Translations under genes and position numbers: made by a program | Shown here: positions 56,714 to 64,000 of the stretch, piece by piece | Layout of the letters: every line of letters begins with the position of its first letter | Numbering within the stretch: position 1 is the stretch's first letter | The notes under the pieces: generated by a model | Told to the model about the DNA's origin: nothing | Database searches by the model: none | The model's input: only the letters and a program-made list of their open reading frames with translations | Assembly (NCBI GenBank): GCA_015060245.1 | Contig: SUYU01000002.1 | Location: 62,001-126,000 of the forward strand | DNA from: Bacteroidales bacterium | GTDB lineage: Bacteria > Bacteroidota > Bacteroidia > Bacteroidales > UBA932 | Direction of reading: 5' to 3' | DNA length: 64,000 nt

Positions 56714-57994
56714 ATGAAAAGGATTTTTGATTCAATTTTGGTCGCAGTGGCTTTTGTTGCCATTTCTATAGTGGCGGTATCATGTGGTGCGGGAACCGAT
56801 GGAGGCAAGGCAAAAAAAGAGGTAGTTCCGGTATTGGATTTTGATGAGGCTTTGGCAAATGTTGAAGATGTCAAGTTGAGTGAGTTTGCCACCTCTGTGA
56901 GGTATATTCCGCTTGAGACCAATCAGGAGTCTCTTGTTGGTGGCCATAATATTGGCGATTTCAGGGTTAAGGATGGTGTGGGATTCTTCTTTAGAGCAAC
57001 TTTCCAGGAGAAGATTGGTGTAAGGTTTTTTTCTCCCGATGGAGAGTTTATAAGACCAATAGGTGTAAAGGGTAGGGCAAAGGGTGAGTTCCTCTACAAC
57101 ACTGTGGTTATACCATCCTTTGACAGGGATGAGATTGCAATTGGAGGTCCGAATGGGTTGGCTGTTTATACTTTGGAGAATGAGTATGTGAAGAATGTCA
57201 GTTATGACACCTTGAGCAAATATAATCCGTTTGTTGTGGGTTACAGTTACATTGGTGACGGCAAGTATGATGCAGTGGCTGGTTTGCGTATGAATGTAAA
57301 GGATGGGGAAGAGAACCTGGTTGTGCCGGTATTTGGTGAGGATGGAAGTGTTGAAAGAGTATTTCCTGTAATGGAAGAGGGGACACATCAATACAAGTTT
57401 GTAAACGGACCTGACGCCGGAGTGGCAATGAAGAATGTCAATATTGGCTTAAGACGTGATTTTGGTGGCAACTCATATTATTTAAGGGCAGGAACTGAGC
57501 ATGAAGATACTCTATATATGTTTGGCAAGGATTACAGACTTGTTCCATTTATGGTATTTGATTACGGAGTATACAAAGCAGCAAGGGAGCAGGGACTTTA
57601 TCCAAATTACCTGCAGATATCAAATTCAATGATTGCTCAGATAAACGACACATATCTTTTCCCTATTACTGTACCTGCTATTGATTTCCCTGATTTTGAA
57701 AAGTTTTCAGAGACTCTTAGTAAAAGTACAGTGCTTTACAATCCTCAGAAATATCAGGTAAGGACTTTGAGCCAAGACAAACGTACCGGCATGACAGGAT
57801 TTGTAAATGACATTGATGGCGGTATTCCTTTTTATCCCGATGTAATTGAAGGAAACAAGATGTACCAGGTGATAGACGCCATATCATTCATTGATTTGGC
57901 ATCCTTGAGCAATTCGCCAAAGATGAAGGCGGTGGCCAAAAAGTTGGGTGAGGAGTCAAATCCGGTTGTAATAGAGGTGACACTGAAGGATTAA
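56714..57994 (+). CDS. 6-bladed beta-propeller lipoprotein (copy 3)
   Basis: The 426-residue protein has a lipoprotein signal ending AISIVAVSCGAGTDG (lipobox Cys near residue 24). It shares with copy 2 the motifs VLDFDEALANVEDVKLSEFATSVRYIPLET, FIRPIGVKGRAKGEF, a DIDGGIPFYPDVIEGNKMYQ segment, and the C-terminal SNSPKMKAVAKKLGEESNPVVIEVTLKD. It lies 89 bp upstream of the TolC-type gene on the same strand and may be cotranscribed with the efflux operon, although its function is unknown. Confidence 0.88.
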   Translation: MKRIFDSILVAVAFVAISIVAVSCGAGTDGGKAKKEVVPVLDFDEALANVEDVKLSEFATSVRYIPLETNQESLVGGHNIGDFRVKDGVGFFFRATFQEKIGVRFFSPDGEFIRPIGVKGRAKGEFLYNTVVIPSFDRDEIAIGGPNGLAVYTLENEYVKNVSYDTLSKYNPFVVGYSYIGDGKYDAVAGLRMNVKDGEENLVVPVFGEDGSVERVFPVMEEGTHQYKFVNGPDAGVAMKNVNIGLRRDFGGNSYYLRAGTEHEDTLYMFGKDYRLVPFMVFDYGVYKAAREQGLYPNYLQISNSMIAQINDTYLFPITVPAIDFPDFEKFSETLSKSTVLYNPQKYQVRTLSQDKRTGMTGFVNDIDGGIPFYPDVIEGNKMYQVIDAISFIDLASLSNSPKMKAVAKKLGEESNPVVIEVTLKD

Positions 57995-58083
57995 AGATGA
58001 TGATTGTAGATAGGAAGACAGAAAGGTTGCTTTGTAGGACATATTATTGTAAATTCGCAGTTTAACTTAATTTGAAGAATTAT

Positions 58084-59625
58084 ATGAAATCTCCAGGAGC
58101 GTACATTAAAGCATTGTTGTGTGCATGGGTAGTGGCTGTTTCAGCGATTGTTGCACATGGACAGGAAGAGAGCCCCCTCGTAAAGAAGAGACTCTCGCTT
58201 ACATTGGATGATGTAATTGAACTTGCCAGGGAACAATCTCAGGCGGCTTTGGTAGCAAAGCACTCATTTACAGTGAAATATTGGCAATATAGAACATATA
58301 AGGCCCAGTTCCTTCCATCATTGAACCTCAGTGCGCAACTTGGTCAGTTCAACCGCTCTTTGAGGGCTTTGCAGGATGCAGAGACCGGTAGGACCAATTA
58401 CATTGAGAACAATTCAATGTCAAACTCCCTCAATTTGTCAATTGACCAGAACATACCTTTTACTGGAGGTACGGTCTCTTTGTATACAAACCTTTCGAGG
58501 TTGGACCAGTTCTCTCCCTATGATGAAATAACTTATAATTCACAACCAATAAACATCTACTATAATCAGCCGATTACTGCTTTCAATACACTCAAATGGG
58601 AGAAAAAGATTGCTCCAAAGGAGTTTGAACTTGCAAAGAAACAGTATCTTGAGAGCATGGAGGCGGTTACAATCTCTGCCACTACATATTTTTTCAGGCT
58701 TCTTCTTGCCCAAGGAACCCTTGAGATGGCAAAGAGGAGTTATGAAAACAACAAGACAATGTACGGCATCTCCCAGGAGAGGTTCAAATTGGGAACTATC
58801 CAGAAGAATGAGTTGCTGCAGTTGGAGTTGAGTGTCCTCAATGATGAATTGAAGGTAAGTGATGCCGAAATGAACCTTATGATGGCCATGACACAACTCA
58901 GGACCTTTATAGGTTTCAATGAGAGTGTTGACATTGACCTTCAGGTTCCTGGTGTGGCTGAAAATCTGATGCTTGATTATGACCTTGTGCTCAACAAGTC
59001 GTTTGCAAACTCAACCTTTGGCCTCAGTAACCAGATAAGCCAATTGGAAGCGCAGAGGAGTGTGGCTCAGGCTAAAGCCAGCAATGGCCTCCAAGCGAGC
59101 CTTTTTGCCAGATTCGGCTTGAACCAGGTGAATGAAGAGTTGGCCAATGCTTACAAAAATCCTATGGATCAGGAGGCTTTTGGACTTACCTTAAGTTTGC
59201 CTATCATAGACTGGGGCTTGGGCAAAGGTAGAGTGAAAGTTGCCAAATCGCAGCAGGAGGTAATGGAGTCACAGATTATCCAGAAGGAGCAGGAGCGCAG
59301 GGAAGACGTTATGTTGCAGGTGCTTCAGTTCAACCTTCAGTCTGCCCAATGTGAGGTTTCAAAGAAGGCCGACAATGTAGGAAAGATGAGGTATGAGTCA
59401 GCCAAGGAGAGATTCCTTAACGGAACAATAAGTGCAACTGACCTCAATGTGGCACAGAATGAGATGGACAACGCCACATCGCAGTATCTGACCAGTCTGC
59501 AGAATTATTGGACATACTACTATACTATCAGGCAGATGAGCCTTTATGACTATATTGAGAACAGGCCTCTTGATGCTGATTTTGAAAGATTAACCGGAGA
59601 AAAAATAGAGAAAAATGATAAGTAG
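58084..59625 (+). CDS. TolC-family outer membrane efflux protein
   Basis: It forms the trimeric outer-membrane channel of a tripartite pump. The 513-residue protein has a signal peptide (LLCAWVVAVSAIVAHGQ) and two OEP repeats with long coiled-coil helices: LSLTLDDVIELAREQSQAAL at the start of repeat 1, AKKQYLESMEAVTISATTYFFRLLLAQGTLEMA, and a second repeat beginning near residue 310 (NQISQLEAQRSVAQAKAS, then LSLPIIDWGLGKGRVKVAKSQ). The ATG at 58084 was chosen over an in-frame TTG at 58072. The stop overlaps the start of the adaptor gene by 11 bp. Confidence 0.93.
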   Translation: MKSPGAYIKALLCAWVVAVSAIVAHGQEESPLVKKRLSLTLDDVIELAREQSQAALVAKHSFTVKYWQYRTYKAQFLPSLNLSAQLGQFNRSLRALQDAETGRTNYIENNSMSNSLNLSIDQNIPFTGGTVSLYTNLSRLDQFSPYDEITYNSQPINIYYNQPITAFNTLKWEKKIAPKEFELAKKQYLESMEAVTISATTYFFRLLLAQGTLEMAKRSYENNKTMYGISQERFKLGTIQKNELLQLELSVLNDELKVSDAEMNLMMAMTQLRTFIGFNESVDIDLQVPGVAENLMLDYDLVLNKSFANSTFGLSNQISQLEAQRSVAQAKASNGLQASLFARFGLNQVNEELANAYKNPMDQEAFGLTLSLPIIDWGLGKGRVKVAKSQQEVMESQIIQKEQERREDVMLQVLQFNLQSAQCEVSKKADNVGKMRYESAKERFLNGTISATDLNVAQNEMDNATSQYLTSLQNYWTYYYTIRQMSLYDYIENRPLDADFERLTGEKIEKNDK

Positions 59626-60718
59626 AAGAGCAATTTCACAATTCAGTATGCGTGCGATAGCCGCAGCACTGATACTATTGGGCGCGTCTGCCTGCAAGAA
59701 TGAGAGTAATGAATCTGAACTTGAGGCTGCAAAGGGTGATTATGTTGCAGAACGCAATTTTGTGGATACAATGTTGCTCAAGAAGGCCGATTTCAATCTT
59801 GAAATTGTAAGCAACGGTAATTTGAGGGCGGTCAAGAAGGCCAATATGGTATTCAAGAACTCCGGAATGATTGAAAAGGTATTCAAAAAGAATGGCGATG
59901 CTGTAAGAAAGGGCGATACCATCGTTACCCTCGACAGAAAACTCCTCAAGATGAAACTTAACCAGTCTCAGATAAATATGGAGAAGGCCGAACTTGACTT
60001 TACAGATAACCTTCTTGGATTCGGTTATGGAAAGGATACCGCCAATATTCCTGATGATATTGTGAGGATTGCTGCAATCAGATCTGGCTATCTTGCCGCA
60101 AAACACGAATTGGAGAGTGCCAGGATGGATCTTGCAAATGCTGCAATTGTTGCTCCTTTCAGCGGTGTGGTTGCAAACTGTAAGGTGAAGCCTTATGAGC
60201 AGAGCAAGGATGAGATATGCAGCATCATAGACAACTCCACCTTTGACGTTGAGTTCAACCTGCTTGAGAGTGAGTTGAATTATGTAAGGCCGGGCCAGAC
60301 TGTAAAGGTGACTCCATACATTGATGCAAACAGTACATACTCAGGTATAGTAAAGGAGGTTAACCCTATGGTTGACGACAAGGGCCAGGTGAGGATAGTT
60401 GCATCTATCGCAAACAAAGGGGGCAAACTCATTGAGGGTATGAATGTGAAGATCTATATAGAGAGCATATCGCACAATAAACTTGTAGTGCCAAAGAGTG
60501 CTGTTGTAATCAGGGACGGATATGATGTACTGTTTACCTATAATGACGCCACTTCAAAGGCAGAGTGGGTATATGTAGATATCCTTGAGTCCAACAGTAC
60601 ACAGCATGTTGTGAGAGGCAATGAGCAGAAGAATGCCGAACTCAATGAGGGTGCTGTGGTTATAACAAGCGGCAACCTTAACCTTGCAGAGGGTTCAAGA
60701 GTGGAACTCAAGAAGTAA
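59615..60718 (+). CDS. RND efflux periplasmic adaptor (membrane fusion protein), lipoprotein
   Basis: It links the inner-membrane RND pump to the TolC channel. The 367-residue product has a lipoprotein signal ending LLGASACKNESNE (lipobox Cys near residue 27), a barrel-sandwich (lipoyl-like) domain split around a hairpin (VFKNSGMIEKVFKKNGDAVRKGDTIVTLD and AIVAPFSGVVANCKVKPYEQ), a beta-barrel domain and a membrane-proximal domain. Overlap with the TolC gene (11 bp) indicates translational coupling. Confidence 0.92.
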   Translation: MISRRAISQFSMRAIAAALILLGASACKNESNESELEAAKGDYVAERNFVDTMLLKKADFNLEIVSNGNLRAVKKANMVFKNSGMIEKVFKKNGDAVRKGDTIVTLDRKLLKMKLNQSQINMEKAELDFTDNLLGFGYGKDTANIPDDIVRIAAIRSGYLAAKHELESARMDLANAAIVAPFSGVVANCKVKPYEQSKDEICSIIDNSTFDVEFNLLESELNYVRPGQTVKVTPYIDANSTYSGIVKEVNPMVDDKGQVRIVASIANKGGKLIEGMNVKIYIESISHNKLVVPKSAVVIRDGYDVLFTYNDATSKAEWVYVDILESNSTQHVVRGNEQKNAELNEGAVVITSGNLNLAEGSRVELKK

Positions 60719-60770
60719 CAATACCTGCGCGTATTGCAAATAAAACGACTAACCATTTAAAGTAGAAATT

Positions 60771-63700
60771 ATGATAGGCAAATTGATAGAGAGGCCTATA
60801 GCCGTGACTATGTGTATCATAGCCATCCTGGTTCTTGGAGGAGTGGCCATTGGTATGCTTCCGGTGTCACTTATGCCTAATGTAGATATTCCGCAGATTA
60901 CAATCCAGGTGACTTCAAAAGGCTCATCGGCCCGTGAACTTGACCAGAATGTAATGAAGAGGCTCCGCAGGGAGATGATCCAGATTCCGGGTCTCAAGGA
61001 GATTACCTGTGAAGCCAACAACGGTGGCGGAACAATCTTCATGCAGTTTGAGCACAATACAAATATCGATTACAGTTTCATTGAGATAAATGAGCGTGTC
61101 GACAGGGCGGTTTCATCATTCCCAAAAGATATGGAGCGTCCCAAGGTAATCAAGGCCAGTGCAACCGATATACCGGTGTTTTTTATTGATATAACATCTG
61201 ATAACCAGTCGGTTGAGAGTTTCCTTGAGTTGAGCCGCTTTGCAAAGGAGGTGATCTCTAAAAGAATTGAGCAGATACCTCAAGTGGCAATGGTTGATGT
61301 GAGTGGAGTGCTCGGCTCAAGATATATAATCGAGCCCGACAATGCCAAGATGAAGTCATTGGGAATTACAATTGATGATCTTGAGAATGCCATTGACAAC
61401 AACAATATAACATTGGGTAATCTCTCAATCAAGGATGGCCATTACCAGTGGAACATCAGGTTTGACTCGGAGGTGAATGATATAGAAGATATAAAGAACA
61501 TCTATCTCAATATCCATGGCAGGCTCTATCTGATAAAGGATATTGCAAATATCGTTGAGGAGCCGGCTCCTGCAGCGGGAATGGTGCGCTCAAATGGCCG
61601 TAGAGCAGTGACCTTTGCAGTGATCAAGCAGTCTGATGCCAGAATGAGTGACCTCAAGGTTGAACTTGACAAACTCATGGCATCATTCAATGTGGAGTAT
61701 CCCGAGGTAACTTTCAATGTCACAAGAAACCAGACAGAACTTCTTGACTACTCGATTGACAACCTCAAGAGCAACATCATTGTGGGTGCAATTCTTGCGA
61801 TTCTTGTAATCTTCCTTTTCCTCAAGGATTTCAGGTCGCCGTTGCTCATCTCAATAACAATTCCTCTTGCTTTGGTGGTGTCGTTGCTTTTAATGTATCT
61901 TGTGGGAATTACAATAAACATCATTTCATTGTCGGGTCTCATATTGGGTATAGGTATGATGGTTGACAACTCAATCATTGTAATAGACAACATAACCCAG
62001 CGCAGGGAGCGTGGTGATGACCTCACTACAGCCATTGTCAAGGGTACGAATGAGGTCTTTTCTCCAATGTTGAGTTCGGTGCTTACAACCTGTTCGGTAT
62101 TTGTTCCGCTTATCTTCTTGAGCGGTATTGCAGGTGCCCTCTTCTATGACCAGGCAATGGCTGTGGCAATTGGTCTGTTTGCATCGCTCTTTGTGGCAGT
62201 ACTGGCAATTCCGGTGTACTACAGATTCCTTTACAAGAAGAATCCGGAGTTGAATGAGAACAAGTATCTCAAGAAAATACAGATTGACTATGATGCAGTT
62301 TATGAAAAGGGCCTCAAATGGGTATTCCGCCATCAGAAATTGTCATGGTGCATATTCTTGTCATTCATTCCTTTGACTATCCTTACCTATATAGTCATTG
62401 ACAAGTCCAAACTTCCGCCTCTTACCCATACTGAGTGCGTGGTGGAGATTGACTGGAACTCCCCTTTGAACCTTGAGGTGAGTGATGCCAGAATAACCGA
62501 GTTCCTTGACCATTTCAGGGAGAATATAGTTGAGTCAAATGTGCTTGTAGGAACACAGGATTTCTTGTTGTCGCATACAAGTGCCATAGAGAAATCGCAG
62601 GCCATAGTCTATATAAAGGCAACATCGGCGCATGTGCTTGAGAAGATGGAGAAGGATATGCTTGAATATCTTACAAACAGATATCCTTACGGTACTTTTG
62701 GCATCAAGCAGGCTACAAATATCTTCAACCTCATATTCTCAGAAAATGAGCCGGATCTTGTGGCCATGATAAAACCAAGAGACGGCAGTTCCCTCAATCC
62801 TGATGAACTCAACAAGTTCCTTGGGGAGATTGGCAAGGAGATGCCTGACCTCTATCTGGAGCCGGTGTTGTGGCAGGAGCAGATAATGTTTGTGACCAAT
62901 CAGGAGCGGATGGCGCTTTACAATATAAAGGAGAGTCAGATCCACTCGGCATTGAGCAGTGCCACACGTGAGAATACAATGTTCTCGATAAAGAACGGTT
63001 CATTCTCGATACCTGTAGTATTTGCAGATTCCGACGGCAGTGCAAATAATCTGCTGTCGCTCAAAATAAGGAGTGTAACAGATAATGGAGATGTCAGATA
63101 TGTGCCATTGTCATATCTTGTAACCGAAAAGCGCGTAAGGGATCTGAAGAGTGTCGTTTCGGGTAAGGATGACAACTACTATCCGTTGAACATTTTTGCT
63201 TCTGATGAGGATGTGCCGACAATTGTCTCTACAATCAATGCTCTGGCAAAGGCAGACGGGAAATATACAGTAACGTACAAAGGTGCCTACTATTCGAGCC
63301 GTGAACTCATCAATGAACTTGTTATGGTGCTTGTAGTTTCACTGTTGCTGCTCTTCTTCATTCTTGCGGCGCAGTTCGAGTCTGTGGTGCAGCCGTTCAT
63401 CATATTGTCGGAGATACTGGTAGACCTCTTTGGCGCCCTCTTCCTGTTGTGGATTTGCGGTTCGGGCATAAACTTGATGTCTCTTATCGGTATAGTTGTA
63501 ATGTGCGGTATCATCATCAATGACTCAATCCTCAAGGTTGATACAATCAATTCATTGAGGAAGCAGGGATACGGATTGTTGAGGGCGGTGATGCTTGCCG
63601 GCAACAGAAGGCTCAAGCCTATCATCATGACCAGTTTGACCACAATACTTGCAATTGCTCCATTCCTTGTAAGGGGTGATATGGGTTCTGATTTGCAGTA

Positions 63701-63803
63701 TCCTTTGTCGGTGGCTCTTATTGGAGGAATGATTTTGGGAACAATCGTGAGTGTCTTCTTTATCCCTATTTTGTATTACGAAATCTATAGAAAGAGAAAA
63801 TAA
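60771..63803 (+). CDS. RND-family efflux permease, HAE1-like (first of a tandem pair)
   Basis: Proton-driven inner-membrane transporter of the AcrB superfamily. The 1010-residue protein has TM1 (PIAVTMCIIAILVLGGVAIG), a periplasmic porter domain with LMPNVDIPQITIQV and EVISKRIEQIPQVAMVDVSG, TM4 with the conserved acidic pair (GIGMMVDNSIIVIDN), and duplicated second-half helices ending LYYEIYRKRK. The substrate cannot be told from sequence. It starts 52 bp after the adaptor gene and its stop overlaps the next ATG by one base (TAATG). Confidence 0.93.
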   Translation: MIGKLIERPIAVTMCIIAILVLGGVAIGMLPVSLMPNVDIPQITIQVTSKGSSARELDQNVMKRLRREMIQIPGLKEITCEANNGGGTIFMQFEHNTNIDYSFIEINERVDRAVSSFPKDMERPKVIKASATDIPVFFIDITSDNQSVESFLELSRFAKEVISKRIEQIPQVAMVDVSGVLGSRYIIEPDNAKMKSLGITIDDLENAIDNNNITLGNLSIKDGHYQWNIRFDSEVNDIEDIKNIYLNIHGRLYLIKDIANIVEEPAPAAGMVRSNGRRAVTFAVIKQSDARMSDLKVELDKLMASFNVEYPEVTFNVTRNQTELLDYSIDNLKSNIIVGAILAILVIFLFLKDFRSPLLISITIPLALVVSLLLMYLVGITINIISLSGLILGIGMMVDNSIIVIDNITQRRERGDDLTTAIVKGTNEVFSPMLSSVLTTCSVFVPLIFLSGIAGALFYDQAMAVAIGLFASLFVAVLAIPVYYRFLYKKNPELNENKYLKKIQIDYDAVYEKGLKWVFRHQKLSWCIFLSFIPLTILTYIVIDKSKLPPLTHTECVVEIDWNSPLNLEVSDARITEFLDHFRENIVESNVLVGTQDFLLSHTSAIEKSQAIVYIKATSAHVLEKMEKDMLEYLTNRYPYGTFGIKQATNIFNLIFSENEPDLVAMIKPRDGSSLNPDELNKFLGEIGKEMPDLYLEPVLWQEQIMFVTNQERMALYNIKESQIHSALSSATRENTMFSIKNGSFSIPVVFADSDGSANNLLSLKIRSVTDNGDVRYVPLSYLVTEKRVRDLKSVVSGKDDNYYPLNIFASDEDVPTIVSTINALAKADGKYTVTYKGAYYSSRELINELVMVLVVSLLLLFFILAAQFESVVQPFIILSEILVDLFGALFLLWICGSGINLMSLIGIVVMCGIIINDSILKVDTINSLRKQGYGLLRAVMLAGNRRLKPIIMTSLTTILAIAPFLVRGDMGSDLQYPLSVALIGGMILGTIVSVFFIPILYYEIYRKRK

Positions 63804-64000
63804 TGAACAGACTTCCGTCATTTTCGGTCATACTGATATTTATGGTCCTCATAGTTGCGGGAGCAGGAACGGCTCCGCTTCTGAATATCCAGTATGAGCC
63901 TTCTCACAAGCAGAGCCGCCTGAGTGTGAATTTCAGTTGGCCTGATGCTTCCGCCAAGTTGGTGGAGATGGAGGTTACATCAAAGATAGAGGGCCTCGCT
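63803..64000 (+). CDS. Second RND-family efflux permease, N-terminal fragment (cut by window edge)
   Basis: The 66 visible residues (MNRLPSFSVILIFMVLIVAG, then LLNIQYEPSHKQSRLSVNFSWPDASAKLVEMEVTSKIEGLA) match the first membrane helix and start of the porter domain of RND permeases. The one-base stop/start overlap shows coupling to the first permease. Two consecutive RND genes suggest a heteromeric pump of the MdtBC kind or a divergent pair. Confidence 0.82.
   Translation, partial: MNRLPSFSVILIFMVLIVAGAGTAPLLNIQYEPSHKQSRLSVNFSWPDASAKLVEMEVTSKIEGLA

Overview
This window looks like chromosome from a member of the order Bacteroidales (phylum Bacteroidota). The evidence is three SusC/SusD-type outer-membrane uptake pairs, three 6-bladed beta-propeller lipoproteins, DUF4251 and MG2-type secreted proteins, an HU/CCDC81-type membrane protein, AT-rich leaders with few Shine-Dalgarno sites, and promoters of the Bacteroidota type (TTTG, about 19 nt, TAnnTTTG) in front of tRNA-Asn, rplM and trpS. 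I cannot name the genus from sequence alone. No phage, insertion sequence, CRISPR array or rRNA operon was seen.

Layout. 1-2.8 kb (minus): xanthine permease (cut by the window edge), xanthine phosphoribosyltransferase and the lysine-fermentation enzyme 3,5-diaminohexanoate dehydrogenase. 2.9-9.2 kb: tRNA-Asn, a Pit/PhoU phosphate transporter, an MscS channel, an HU protein, a Dabb protein, a cyclophilin and a SIMPL protein. 9.2-12.1 kb (minus): rplM-rpsI-rpsB-tsf. 12.1-15.4 kb: pfkA (minus), then dusB-lpxK (plus). 15.4-32.5 kb: three consecutive susC-susD pairs, the last with an extra lipoprotein. 32.5-36.8 kb: DUF4251 protein, a large MG2/plug-like surface protein and an HU-like membrane protein. 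36.8-43.7 kb: trpS (minus), a CE7 acetyl esterase, dnaG and metG. 43.7-47.6 kb: a small Cys-rich secreted protein and a propeller lipoprotein in an AT-rich patch, recA (all minus), then rlmN. 47.7-53.9 kb: patatin/barrel protein, recX, prfB with programmed frameshift, a repeat-bearing spacer and class I fumarase. 54.0-58.0 kb: a 51-bp tandem array and two more propeller genes, divergently transcribed across a 976-bp gene-poor gap. 58.0-64 kb: TolC-MFP-RND-RND efflux operon, the last gene cut by the window edge.

How it fits together. Most of the window is housekeeping (translation, replication/repair, glycolysis, lipid A, tRNA modification). The accessory content is envelope-centred: nutrient import through SusCD pairs 2 and 3, whose codon use resembles that of the ribosomal genes and which are therefore probably very abundant; surface or periplasmic propellers of unknown role; a type Vd-like patatin; and an RND pump. 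No glycoside hydrolases, sulfatases or dedicated regulators sit beside the SusCD pairs, so peptide or other non-glycan import is as plausible as glycan import.

The most unusual signals are: a 125-nt near-identical block at the 5' end of susC2 and susC3; a shared AAACGGACGTTT-type element in all three susC leaders; the 51-bp tandem repeat array directly behind a propeller gene; a hidden small Cys-rich secreted ORF with no AUG/GUG/UUG start; and lineage-specific low-complexity insertions in RecX and DnaG.
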